Assembly (NCBI GenBank): GCA_028554645.1
Contig: JAQOOI010000021.1
Span: forward strand, 1-64,000
Direction: 5' to 3'
Length of the DNA: 64,000 nucleotides
From: Omphalotus guepiniiformis
Lineage: Eukaryota; Basidiomycota; Agaricomycetes; Agaricales; Omphalotaceae
The notes under the pieces were generated by a model. That model ran no database searches. It saw only the letters and a program-made list of their open reading frames with translations, and was not told the origin of the DNA. The position numbers and the translations under genes are program-made. Shown in pieces: positions 13,708-25,435 of the stretch. Each line of letters opens with the position of its first letter. Within the stretch, counting starts at the first letter, position 1.

Positions 13708-14045
13708 TACCTTCCAAATGTAGTAGTACCACAAATTGTGGTAGTTATATAAGCAGTACCAGCATCCCGTTGCGACACAAAGACAAACACATTCCAAATA
13801 TAGTAGTACCACAAATTGTGGTAGTTATATAAGAAGTACCAGCACCCCGTTGCGACACAAAGCCAAACACCTTCCAAATGTAGTAGTACCACAAATTGTG
13901 GTAGTTATATAAGCAGTACCAGCACCCCGTTGCTACACAGAAAACAAATACCTTTTAAATGAAGTAGGACCACAAATTGTAGTTGTTGAATAATAAGTAT
14001 GAGCACTCCATTGTTATGTGTGTACAAATACCTCCCAAATGAAGC
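13708..14045. repeat. 80-bp tandem repeat with a palindromic core
   Basis: Four full copies and a partial one. The block CTTCCAAATG recurs at 13711, 13791 and 13871 (exactly 80 bp apart), with diverged copies at about 13952 and 14032. The best kept part of each unit is the dyad TACCACAAATTGTGGTA followed by GTTATATAAG. Later units decay to the right. The minus-strand frame at 13701-13892 is a translation of the repeat. Confidence 0.85.
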
Positions 14046-14303
14046 ATTTCTCAATGCAGAGATATTTCTTTAATTAAATATGATAGTCTTACATACAGGT
14101 ACTCAAATAATTACAACCTAATATATTTTCTTGCAAGGTGTATCAGTACAATAAAGATTTAATACAAATGTAGCATAGTGGTTTCAGTGTATTCCACTGG
14201 AAGGTGTTTAATAGATTGACCCTATAGAAGAGATATATGAATAAAGCTTGACAATGTTGCAGTACAGAGGTTTGATCTTTGATACAAGCTGACTCCTAAT
14301 TGG
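14046..14303. other. AT-rich spacer, nothing recognised
   Basis: AT-rich sequence between the 80-bp repeat and the 72-bp duplication. No gene and no clear repeat. Confidence 0.4.
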
Positions 14304-14450
14304 AGTGTTTTCTTTTATATATCCCTGATCCCTTGACCTATCCTCACCCCCTAACCTAACCTAACCTAACCTATCAGTGTTTTCTTTTATATATCCCTGA
14401 TCCCTTGACCTATCCTGACCCCCTAACCTAACCTAACCTAACCTATCCCC
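14304..14450. repeat. 72-bp tandem duplication with CCTAA runs
   Basis: Two near-identical units start with AGTGTTTTCTTTTATATATC at 14304 and 14376. Each ends in four CTAAC-type pentamers. The CTAAC runs resemble degenerate telomeric or subtelomeric DNA but are pentameric. Confidence 0.8.
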
Positions 14451-14995
14451 TTACCCCTAACTAGGGCTTGCTGCGCAAGCCTACCCAGCACTCAACTCCT
14501 AACTAATTTCTAACTGAACCTAATCTTAAGCCGGAAAGCATAAAGTGGCTGTGCCATCACGGTCCCGGATCTATATCCAGCCGGTTAGCCGGTTGCACTG
14601 CTGGCACTGCGCTTGCCTCTCACTTAAGAGAAAGAATGAGTTCTGCAACAACACACAGTGCAAGCTTGGCCAAGCCCTTTCTCTGAGAGGTGCATGCAGA
14701 CCCTATGGGCCCACTATATCATTTTTGGCCACATCTGTGCAGGGGATGGGAGGATGTGGCCTGTGCAATAGAGGAGGAGGGCCTGCTCAGACCCGCCTGA
14801 CTATTTGGCCCACATCCTGGGAGGGGATGCACTTGGAGGGACGAGACATATATCATCCTCAAGAGGACATGCTAGAGAACATTTCTCGCCAATAGTTTGA
14901 GGCGCTCGGAGGAGGTCCTGCGAGGATGTGGATGAAAAGCTGGGAGGCGGCCGTTAGGGCTAACAGCCGCAGGCATAAGAGTAGTAACCCCTAAC
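14451..14995. other. GC-richer block with one open frame, not recognised
   Basis: This block is clearly richer in G and C than its flanks. A plus frame (14545-14895, 116 codons, several Cys residues) is open, but I recognise no family and see no splice sites or neighbours to support it. It could be a relic of a mobile element. Confidence 0.3.
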
Positions 14996-15012
14996 CCCTA
15001 AAATCCTATCCT

Positions 15013-15105
15013 GCCTTATCTTATCTTATCTTATCTTATCTTATCTTACCGTATCTTATCTTACCGTATCTTATCTGACCATATCTTATCTGACCATATC
15101 TTGTC
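15013..15105. repeat. (TTATC)n microsatellite with variants
   Basis: A pentamer run of CTTAT units grades into ACCGTATCTTATC and GACCATATCTTATCT double units. Confidence 0.85.
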
Positions 15106-16256
15106 CTACTTGCTCATGCTCTATCTACTCTTGCCTTTCCTGTATCCCCTGCTTCATCTTCTCCTGTCTGATCTGGTGGGCTGTTTGCTGCCCTTAAATA
15201 TCCTTGAATGTGTTCATGTGGCATGAAACTGGGGCTCCAAGTGTGTATATATCCCTAATTCTTTCCAAACACTCCTGTGGATTGCTACATGCACTGAAAA
15301 GTCACATATACTGTGTTCAAATGCTCTACATATCATTTTATGATGAATCAACAGTATATATGGTGTTGTTCACGTTGTGGCAGCTACATACTGGCCATTA
15401 ATATATCTACAAAGCACAAGAAATGAACAAACTTAACAGTGTGATGTATTAGCTACTTCCTGATCACTTATGCACATGTAAATCACAAGTAATCAAAAAA
15501 TATGCTGTGCATATTTAATAGTGAGATCTTAGAAAATGCCAAATTCAAAACTACCTGGCCTTGCTTTGAGTTGATCTCCAACATATTCATCTTTTATTCA
15601 ACTTCAACTTCAAAATTAAATATATCCAACACGGTTATGATATCATTCTGTGGTTGATGATATGACTTATGAGATATATGATATATTCCTTAAATACCAA
15701 TGATTTTTATACAACAAGGGCATATAGTGACATAAGGTGATATACATTACATCTACTTAACTATTCATGCAACTTGTTTGAATGCTATTCACTTCTTTGG
15801 CCCACACACAGGGTAGGGGTGATTGGAGATGTGTGAAAGTGGTATACTTCCCACTAGAGATCTATCAAGAAGTATTACAATCAAGTTTCATTCCACTCAC
15901 ACAACTTTTATTGCAATTGGTGTGTCACATACTTGACAACTTGTGTGGTTACTTAGAAGGCCTGCCATGTATACATATCTCCCAAAGACATATTCCACCA
16001 AGGGGCAACCTATTTACACACCTTTTTGTGTAAGACTTATGTTTTACATGCATCCTAACTTGTAACACCTCATTGAAACACCATTCATGATCCTATGGTT
16101 ATGAAAGTCTTAAATATCTCACTATAAGTCTATCAGACATATTTCACCAACTTTTAGCTCATTTGTGCAATTTCTCATTGCATTTGTACAACTTTTGCAT
16201 TTTACATTCCTCACATCTTGGTTGCCTCATTAGAACACTATTTGTGATCCAAATCT
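15106..16256. other. AT-rich region with decayed satellite copies at its right end
   Basis: No supported gene. From about 15780 onward, fragments such as CAAGTTTCATTCCACTCACA, CACCTCATTGAAACACCATT and CATATTTCACCAACTTTT follow the order of blocks in the adjacent 147-bp satellite. The left edge therefore looks like old, diverged monomers. Confidence 0.5.
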
Positions 16257-19200
16257 CATACCAGCTGTGTTTATCTCACTGTACATTTCTCATCATATAT
16301 CCCACCAAGGTTCATCTCATTCGCACAATTTTTGCATTTCACATACTTCACATTTTGTTTGCCTCATTAAAAGATTATTTGTGATCCGAATCTCATGGCA
16401 GTTGTATATATCTCACCGTATATCTCTCAACATATATTACACCAAGTTTCATCTGATTCGCACAACTTTTCTTACGGCTTGCATTTTACGTACTTCACAT
16501 TTTGTTGGCCTCATTGGAGCACCATTTGTGATCTAAATCTCATGGCAGTTGTATATATCTCACCGTACATCCCTCAACATATATTACACCAAGTTTCATC
16601 TCATTCGCACAACTTTTCTTACGGCTTGCATTTTACGTACTTCACATTTTGTTGGCCTCATTAGAACACCATTTCTGCTCCAAATCTCATGGCAGTTGTA
16701 TATATCTCACCGTACATCCCTCAACATATATTACACCAAGTTTCATCTCATTCGCACAACTTTTCTTACGGCTTGCATTTTACGTACTTCACATCTTGTT
16801 CACCTCATTAGAACACCATTTCTGATTCAAATCTCATGGCAGTTGTATATATCTCACCGTATATCTCTCAACATATATTACACCAAGGTTCATCTCATTC
16901 GCACAACTTTTGCATTTTACGTACTTCACATTTTGTTTGCCTCATTGGAACACCATTTCTGATCCAAATCTCATGGCAGTTGTATATATCTCACCGTACA
17001 TCCCTCAACATATATTACACCAAGTTTCATCTGATTCGCACAACTTTTCTTACGGCTTGCATTTTACGTACTTCACATCTTGTTTGCCTCATAAGACCAC
17101 CATTTCTGATCCAAATCTCATGGCAGTTGTATATATCTCACCGTACATCCCTCAACATATATCACACCAAGTTTCATCTGATTCGCACAACTTTTCTTAC
17201 GGCTTGCATTTTACGTACTTCACATCTTGTTCACCTCATTAGAACACCATTTCTGATCCAAATCTCATGGCAGTTGTATATATCTCACCGTACATCCCTC
17301 AACATATATCACACCAAGTTTCATCTGATTCGCACAACTTTTCTTACGGCTTGCATTTTATGTACTTCACATTTTGTTGGCCTCATTAGAACACCATTTC
17401 TGATCCAAATCTCATGGCAGTTGTATATATCTCACCGTACATCCCTCAACATATATTACACCAAGTTTCATCTCATTCGCACAACTTTTCTTACGGCTTG
17501 CATTTTACGTACTTCACATTTTGTTGGCCTCATTAGAACACCATTTCTGCTCCAAATCTCATGGCAGTTGTATATATCTCACCGTACATCCCTCAACATA
17601 TATTACACCAAGTTTCATCTCATTCGCACAACTTTTCTTACGGCTTGCATTTTACGTACTTCACATCTTGTTTGCCTCATAAGAACACCATTTCTGATTC
17701 AAATCTCATGGCAGTTGTATATATCTCACCGTATATCTCTCAACATATATTACACCAAGGTTCATCTCATTCGCACAACTTTTCTTACCGCTTGCATTTC
17801 ACGTACTTCACATCTTGTTGGCCTCATAAGAACACCGTTTCTGATCCAAATCTCATGGCAGTTGGACATATCTCACCGTACATCCCTCAACATATATTAC
17901 ACCAAGTTTCATCTCATTCGCACAACTTTTGCATTTCACATACTTCACATTTTGTTTGCCTCATAAGAACACCATTTCTGATTCAAATCTCATGGCAGTT
18001 GTATATATCTCACCGTACATCCCTCAACATATATTACACCAAGTTTCATCTCATTCGCACAACTTTTCTTACGGCTTGCATTTTACGTACTTCACATCTT
18101 GTTTGCCTCATAAGACCACCATTTCTGATTCAAATCTCATGGCAGTTGTATATATCTCACCGTATATCCCTCAACATATATTACACCAAGTTTCATCTCA
18201 TTCGCACAACTTTTCTTACGGCTTGCATTTCACGTACTTCACATCTTGTTTGCCTCATAAGAACACCATTTCTGATTCAAATCTCATGGCAGTTGTATAT
18301 ATCTCACCGTACATCCCTCAACATATATTACACCAAGTTTCATCTGATTCGCACAACTTTTCTTACGGCTTGCATTTTACGTACTTCACATCTTGTTTGC
18401 CTCATAAGACCACCATTTCTGATTCAAATCTCATGGCAGTTGTATATATCTCACCGTATATCCCTCAACATATATTACACCAAGTTTCATCTCATTCGCA
18501 CAACTTTTCTTACGGCTTGCATTTTACGTACTTCACATCTTGTTTGCCTCATAAGAACACCATTTCTGATTCAAATCTCATGGCAGTTGTATATATCTCA
18601 CCGTACATCCCTCAACATATATTACACCAAGTTTCATCTGATTCGCACAACTTTTCTTACCGCTTGCATTTCACGTACTTCACATCTTGTTGGCCTCATA
18701 AGAACACCGTTTCTGATCCAAATCTCATGGCAGTTGTATATATCTCACCGTACATCCCTCAACATATATTACACCAAGTTTCATCTGATTCGCACAACTT
18801 TTCTTACGGCTTGCATTTTATGTACTTCACATTTTGTTTGCCTCATTGGAGCACCATTTCTGATCCAAATCTCATGGCAGTTGGACATATCTCACCGTAC
18901 ATCCCTCAACATATATTACACCAAGTTTCATCTCATTCGCACAACTTTTGCATTTCACATACTTCACATTTTGTTTGCCTCATAAGAACACCATTTCTGA
19001 TTCAAATCTCATGGCAGTTGTATATATCTCACCGTACATCCCTCAACATATATTACACCAAGTTTCATCTGATTCGCACAACTTTTCTTACCGCTTGCAT
19101 TTCATGTACTTCACATTTTGTTTGCCTCATAAGAACACCATTTCTGATTCATATCTCATGGCAGTTGTATATATCTCACCGTACATCCCTCAACATATAT

Positions 19201-20095
19201 TACACCAAGTTTCATCTGATTCGCACAACTTTTCTTATGGCTTGCATTTCACGTACTTCACATTTTGTTTGCCTCATAAGAACACCATTTCTGATTCATA
19301 TCTCATGGCAGTTGTATATATCTCACCGTACATCCCTCAACATATATTACACCAAGTTTCATCTGATTCGCACAACTTTTCTGACCGCTTGCATTTCACG
19401 TACTTCACATCTTGTTGGCCTCATAAGAACACCGTTTCTGATCCAAATCTCATGGCAGTTGTATATATCTCACCGTACATCCCTCAACATATCTCACACC
19501 AAGTTTCATCTGATTCGCACAACTTTTCTTACGGCTTGCATTTTATGTACTTCACATTTTGTTGGCCTCATTAGAACACCATTTCTGATCCAAATCTCAT
19601 GGCAGTTGTATATATCTCACCGTACATCCCTCAACATATATTACACCAAGTTTCATCTGATTCGCACAACTTTTCTGACCGCTTGCATTTCACGTACTTC
19701 ACATCTTGTTGGCCTCATAAGAACACCGTTTCTGATCCAAATCTCATGGCAGTTGTATATATCTCACCGTACATCCCTCAACATATCTCACACCAAGTTT
19801 CATCTGATTCGCACAACTTTTCTTACGGCTTGCATTTTATGTACTTCACATTTTGTTGGCCTCATTAGAACACCATTTCTGATCCAAATCTCATGGCAGT
19901 TGTATATATCTCACCGTACATCCCTCAACATATATCACACCAAGTTTCATCTGATTCGCACAACTTTTCTTACGGCTTGCATTTTACGTACTTCACATCT
20001 TGTTCACCTCATAAGAACACCATTTCTGATTCAAATCTCATGGCAGTTGTATATATCTCACCGTACATCCCTCAACATATATTACGCCAAGTTGT
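16257..20095. repeat. 147-bp satellite array (27 phase points) with 137-bp variant monomers
   Basis: The anchor CATGGCAGTTGTATATATCT (or a close variant) recurs at 16257, 16394, 16541, 16688, 16835, 16972, and so on to 20039. Of 26 intervals, 22 are exactly 147 bp and four are exactly 137 bp. The short ones lack the ten bases CTTACGGCTT. Short monomers begin at 16257, 16835, 17854 and 18873; the last three are spaced 1,019 bp, or seven monomers, apart. Dimer-level copies also occur: CTGACCGCTT at 19381 and 19675 is 294 bp apart. Because 147 is divisible by three, long open frames run through the array in two plus frames (for example 17929-20097). I treat these as a by-product. Placement (centromeric, pericentric or subtelomeric) is unknown. 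Confidence 0.95.
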
Positions 20096-20925
20096 AACCC
20101 ATTTGCACCCCTTTTCTTACAACTTACATTTCATATTCTTTACAACTGGTCTCCCATCTGCCCTTTACCTTGTGCTTAGTTTGTGACACAGGTTTCACTT
20201 GGTCAATGCATCTTTATGTTCTTTTTCTCCTTTAAACGCCAAATCATCATTGCAATACAATAATATCTTCTGTACTTCAATAAACAAAACAACACTTGAA
20301 ATTCACTCATCACAACCATAAGCCATAAGTAAGTCAAGCTCTCAGTCCTACAACTTTTTTTTCCTCCACACTCTCCCACTCTGAACATATTTTCATGTTG
20401 CAAATGTGACCATAGACTCAATGTGTGCCCTACAAATCCATCACAGTATACATCAATTTGGATTGCAAGGTGATATGGATTGCAACATGATATATATTGA
20501 CAAAAAGGCTACCAAGTAGGATATAACTGCATATGATGTATGCCTTCATTTAGTGATTAAATATCACCACGCGGGGATGAAAGTTGTCCATGACGGTCGT
20601 ACATGCATTTATTATTGTATGTCCGTTGAATTGATTGCTAAACGTACCATTGGCAAACCCATATAAGTTCACGCAGTTTCTTCGCCATGTAATAGATCAT
20701 TGAGAAGTGGTCCACGACGGTTGCATGTGCAGTGTTGTATGTCTCTCGAATTAAATGGTAGACGCACCATGGCAAAACCTCTTCAGTACCCGCCTTGTGT
20801 GTTATACAACAATTACAAACCAACCCAGACCCCACCCACTCTGATCCCAGAATAGATGAACGTGTATCTCTCGTACAGTGTTCTGTACGTATACGCACAC
20901 AGACATGGTGCTCGGCTATACACCA
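20096..20925. other. Spacer after the satellite, no gene supported
   Basis: AT-rich. The first 90 bases are a decayed satellite end. Minus frames at 20203-20421 and 20638-20898 are short and have no family signal. Confidence 0.4.
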
Positions 20926-22340
20926 AATACATATCCGTTCACGAGGGAAAAGTTAGTATTATTGATGGAGAGAGAGTGAACTTACTCCGTATTCGTGAAC
21001 CAGGGTTAGACACACGGCTATAGAGAAGATACACATCCGTCTACGACGGGAAAACAATGAATTAGGTGTGCCAATTGCCAATAACAAGTGAACTCACGGT
21101 GTCATGTGGATACGCACGTTGTCCAGGCAGGCTCTTGTTGTGAAGAAGGTAGAAAACATACCTACATACAGGGAGTCGTCGGAACTCAATAGGAAACTTG
21201 AGCTTGCCACTGATCGATATTGCAATGCTTGTGTCCATGTTCCCTCCGGGTATGCATTGAACACACAAACACAGCGTGAACTTAAACATGTGGAATGAAG
21301 GTGAGGAACATGATCTATACCTGACTCATAAGTCACAAGCACTCCGAGGAATAAACGGAGAAGTATATCAGCCGCTTGCCAGAGGGATCCGCGCTTCGCT
21401 TCGTGACATTACTTATGGAAAACTTGCTTACCAAGTCTACTACATAGTACCAGCTATGCAGTTGAGTCAGTATCGCGATAAGTAATTCACAGAATATAAT
21501 TACCATGTATGTGTGTAGCAACTTTGGTTTTATCGGTCGGAAACGCCTGTACGACGCGGGGAATGATGACCATGACGATGGATGAGTTACGATGAACTTG
21601 AAGTGCGATCCTGTATGCATAACCTGTGAAATCGCGTGCTGCGCTCCGTGGTACATGCATACATGCGGTTGTCTGTGCGTGAGGCGGTTGTCTGTCGTCA
21701 GTGCATGAAGGAAATGAACGTTTGAACGTTTGTTAGAGATTTCCATACCTACATACTTTGACTTGGAAACAAACTTGACACGCACGTACGCAATACATGT
21801 TGCTAGGTTGTACAAAAGATATATATCCGTCTACGACGGAAGGCGAGTGACTTAGAACTGTAGTGACCTTTGTATTCGTGAACGTAGAAAGGGCAACAGA
21901 ACTCACATTATCCCCTGTATACGCACGCTAGGCTATACAATGAATATCTATCTGTCTACGAGGGAAATAGTGTGAAATAGCATTGTCGATGCAAGTAAAC
22001 GTACTTTGTATCCATGAACGTAGCAAGGGTTCGACAGATGTAGGCTATACAAAAGATGCACATCCGTCTACGACGGGAAAACAAGGAATAAGGTGTGCCA
22101 ATCACCAACAGCAAGTAGTGAACTCACGGTGTCATAGGTGCTAGGTTGTATAAGAAATACACATCCGTCTACGACGGAAGTAGAGTGATAAACGGTGAAC
22201 TTTGTGTTCGTGAACGGAGCAGAGGCAAGAGAACTCACAATATCGTCTGTATACGCACAGGTGATTGGTGTTAGGCTATGCAACAAATATCTATCTGTCT
22301 ACGACGGAAATAGTGTGAGTTAGGAGTGTCGATGCAAATG
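20926..22340. repeat. Degenerate array of modules carrying CCGTCTACGACGG dyads
   Basis: A loose module recurs: GGCTATACAA..AGATACACATCCGTCTACGACGGGAAA, then GAATTAGGTGTGCCAAT, then GTGAACTCAC. The dyad is clear at 21037-21049, 21827-21839, 22064-22076 and 22165-22177, with variants near 20932, 21952 and 22291. Read on the minus strand, GTGAACTCAC is GTGAGTTCAC, a splice-donor-like string that recurs with the module. No open frame follows the modules, so this may be non-coding leader, trailer or repeat. Confidence 0.65.
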
Positions 22341-22975
22341 AACTTACTCTGTATTCATGAACATAGCAAGGGTTCGAGACACGCACATACACATCGATCT
22401 ACAACGGGAAACAATGAATTAGGTGTGCCAAACATTAACGAGTAACTCACAATGTGGTCCCAACACGGTGACTATAGCAATCATTTGGAATATGTTTGCT
22501 ATAAGAACATAACCCTAAGAACATACGAACGCGTCTACGACATGAAAACAGTGAGTTAGAAAAAACATAGCAATGAGTGAGCTTACTAGGCTGTACAATA
22601 AACACCGTTTACGGATCGTCGTCCGCTATTGTCGTCAATCAGCACATAATAGGAATTGACTTGTACTTCACCTCTCGTTACCACACTTTAGGCTTGAACG
22701 TTGCACAGGCGTAGATTGGCGTCCTGGAGGGCGATACGTGTGTACGGGCCATTCAACTGCACGATCCGTGATGAGTCTCAAACACCAACACCAGCAACAA
22801 CACTCGATTGTCGCACATAGAATATTTTCATACCTTACATTGCGTGTCACGAGCATGAGAAGTAAATTCACAAACAAGACTCGTCCCCCGTCCATAACGT
22901 TCACGTTGAAGTAATAAAACTACTCTGAATGCATGTTAGACATTCCAAGTGAGTCGAACCAAAATAGAACGTACC
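22341..22975. other. Region 3' of the first GIY-YIG gene
   Basis: More degenerate module sequence up to about 22620, then unique sequence. The minus frame 22668-22904 is Cys/Trp rich without a recognisable family. No supported gene. Confidence 0.35.
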
Positions 22976-23460
22976 TTAAAGCCCCGCTACAAAGTTAATA
23001 GCCCGGCGGATCGCTATCACTGTACCCTTCCGATCTCCTCCAAATTGGAAGATCTCGCGATGTCGTCGTCCACCTCACGAAACTCAGGAAAAATCGAAAG
23101 AAAATACTAAATGACTCACAATGTAGGCATTTGTCTCGTGGCCTCCGCAGACACATCCGGTGCAAGAGTAGATGAACGAGTCGTTCTTCCAAGGACGACT
23201 CCTCTGTAAGGTAAAATCATATAAAACAATTGGTACGTACCTGCACGAATACTGTAGCGCACCGGCATTGCGCCATGCCAATGTTGTACCTGCCCCGCAC
23301 ACTGCCTTTGCCACTCCTTCTTCCGCCGTTTCACATCGCAAGTTCGTCCGACTTTGTAGCATGAACTTGTTCCGATCCGAAAGAAATAGATCCAGCCCGG
23401 CCTATCGGCCACTGATACAGGCCTTCGTATAGCGCGCTTCCACGAGTCAGAGAAAGACAT
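22976..23460 (-). CDS. GIY-YIG nuclease-like protein, T5orf172 / MUG113 type, copy 1
   Basis: Start MSFSDSWKRAIRRP at 23460. Exon 1 carries RPGWIYFFRIG ... YKVGRTCDVKRRKKEWQRQC, the two short strands and the Arg/Glu helix of the GIY-YIG fold in the T5orf172 form. After GCAG an intron (GTACGTACC..TTACAG, near 23190-23245) leads to SSLEERLVHLLLHRMCLRRP and KCLHC. A second intron (GTGAGTCAT..TCGTGAG) leads to GRRHREIFQFGG and the stop at 22976-22978. The choice of the GTGAG acceptor is supported by copy 2, whose protein continues in parallel. The length, about 120-130 aa, fits a stand-alone domain. Many such fungal proteins are lineage-expanded; the cellular role is unknown. It lies inside dyad-bearing arrays. 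Confidence 0.8.
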
Positions 23461-23499
23461 GTCGGTAAGAGTGTAGGTGACGAATGAAAAGCGTGCAGT

Positions 23500-25190
23500 A
23501 ACGATCTGGACAAAGTTCAGAGTAAGAAGCTAGGAAAACTTCGTACTACTCACCTGATACGATAAGAGATGATGCGCAAGTGACTCGTAACGACTAAAAA
23601 TGTACGGAAGACGGTATCGTTAGTGGTAAAGCTGAAGGTACAATCGTACTTACTCGAGTGGTTAACGTTTAAGTTGATTCAGACGACGTCTCGTGCGTGC
23701 TGCTGAAATTGGTGGACAGAGAGGGTAGTAACGCTCTAACACGATCTGAAAAGAGAAAAGAGCGTTGAAGGCGAGTGTATGATAAGAATAGCAACCAACC
23801 AGACTTACCTGAGATCCATATGTACAACAACGACCACTTAATTTCCCGAACGCACAGCTAAGTCGAAATTAAGTCAGGCTTATTCAGATGAACCAATTCG
23901 TAAGTGCTTTTCTAAACATATAACAACACCCAGGTCACTTCAGACAAAGTTTAGTGATAGAAGGAGAGACGCACCGAGATCCCGAGTTCTCAAGGACCAA
24001 CTGGCGTAGCGTGAGCAAGGCGAAGTAGCTAGTCCATGTAGTCGTCTACGACGGACACATGAGGGTGGTTTATCATCCCGAGGCATTGTGAAGCTCAGAG
24101 ACTATTGACCTTTGGCAACGAAATTGTGACCCATGCATCAGCAACGGCAGGGTGAACGAGAAGATGTCCCTCAAGTTCCGCTGGAGCCACTTGAAATTCT
24201 CATACTTTCATGATTTCCTTAAACATCTTTGAGTATAAATTGCCAAATGTACTATAGAAGGAACGTAGGGTTTAACTTTCAAACGATCTACGACGAATAT
24301 TTCGCCGTCCTTGTGTGGTTATGTGGTTAAGACGCCCTGATGGCAATTCGTGCTGGATAAAAGGACAAACTGGCAAAAAGACAAGGAAATCCGGCGTAAA
24401 AATGTGCGAAGAACCTTACCTAACTCACCTGAGATCAATGGATATCCAACCGCCATGTTGGCAATTCGTCGTGGACGAAAGGATAGACATGCAAAAAAAA
24501 AAACAAAATCCGGCGTGACCATGGAGTAGAACCTTACTGTACTCACCTGAGTGCAATGAAGATGGGGTTCATATTGAATTGCAGACTCGTCGTGGACGAA
24601 AGGATAGTCCTGCACACATGAGGGAAGGTTGAGGGTTGCTACAACCAAGGCCTGCACAAATGCAAGGAAATGAAGCGTGAAATGATGCCACAAAATGCTG
24701 CTGTACTCACCTGAGATCAAAGATAGTAATGAATATGTGGTTAAGATGCCCTGATGGCAATTCGTCCTGGATGAAAAGATAGACTGGCAAAGACAAGGAA
24801 ATCCGGCGTGAAAATGCACGAAGAACCTTACCTTACTCACCTGAGATGGATGGATATGAGTCTTAAGCAACCAACCACTATGTTGGCAGTTCGTCGTGGA
24901 CAAAAGGATAGACCTGCAAAAAAACAGGAAAATCCGTCGTGACAATGTAGTAGAACCTTACTGTACTCACCTGAGCGCAATGAAGATGGGGAACATATTG
25001 AATTTCGGTACTCGTCGTGGACGAAAGGACAGCTCTGCACACAGGAGGGAAGGTCGAAGGTTGTTATAACCAAGGCCTGCACAAATGCAAGGAAGTGAAG
25101 CGTAAAATCATGCCACAAAACGCTGCTGTACTCACCTGAGACCAAAGATAGTAACGGATAACGGATACGTAGATACGACATTGCAAGCGG
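23500..25190 (-). repeat. Array of repeated exon-like modules with splice signals, upstream of GIY-YIG copy 1
   Basis: Read on the minus strand, a module of roughly 110-180 bp recurs: a pyrimidine tract and AG acceptor-like site, GTCTATCCTTTCGTCCACGA, CGAATTGCCAACAT or CGAGTCTGCAAT, then a donor-like ATCTCAG-GTGAGTA. Donor-like sites fall near 23553, 23812, 24426, 24541, 24707, 24836, 24966 and 25132. TTCGTC-N3-GACGAA dyads fall at 24465-24479 and near 24586, 24890 and 25010. Larger blocks are duplicated: the stretch with TTGAGGGTTGCTACAACCAA near 24625 recurs near 25045. It may be a multi-intron 5' leader of the minus-strand gene or a repeat that happens to carry splice-like strings. Long minus frames here are repeat translations. 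Confidence 0.6.
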
Positions 25191-25435
25191 ACAAGCCGTT
25201 CATTTTGGTGGCAACGTATTGGCTGGAATATCAAGTAAGCTCACGAATAGTACCTTTAGGAGTGGTGAGGGGAAGTTTTTTGTAGCAACTTACAACCAGC
25301 TCTTCAATAACGATAAGGACATAAGAACGGAACGGAACATGACACAATTTCCACACATCAAGTACAACTGGCTCTGGAATACTGGATCAATAGATGAGAT
25401 AACGGCGAGCAGACAGCATACAGAATGTGCATACC

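Noticed and set aside
13708..14045. CRISPR array
   Set aside because: Units are full tandem copies without unique spacers, and the genome is eukaryotic. The dyad arrays at 32.2 and 57.5 kb were rejected for the same reason.
16395..20097. Long open frames (376, 474 and 722 codons) as protein genes
   Set aside because: They are translations of a 147-bp satellite whose unit length is divisible by three; two frames are open at once and no start, splice or family signal supports them.
24319..25181. 208- and 114-codon minus frames in the splice-module array
   Set aside because: They read through donor and acceptor-like sites of a tandem repeat and repeat themselves internally.
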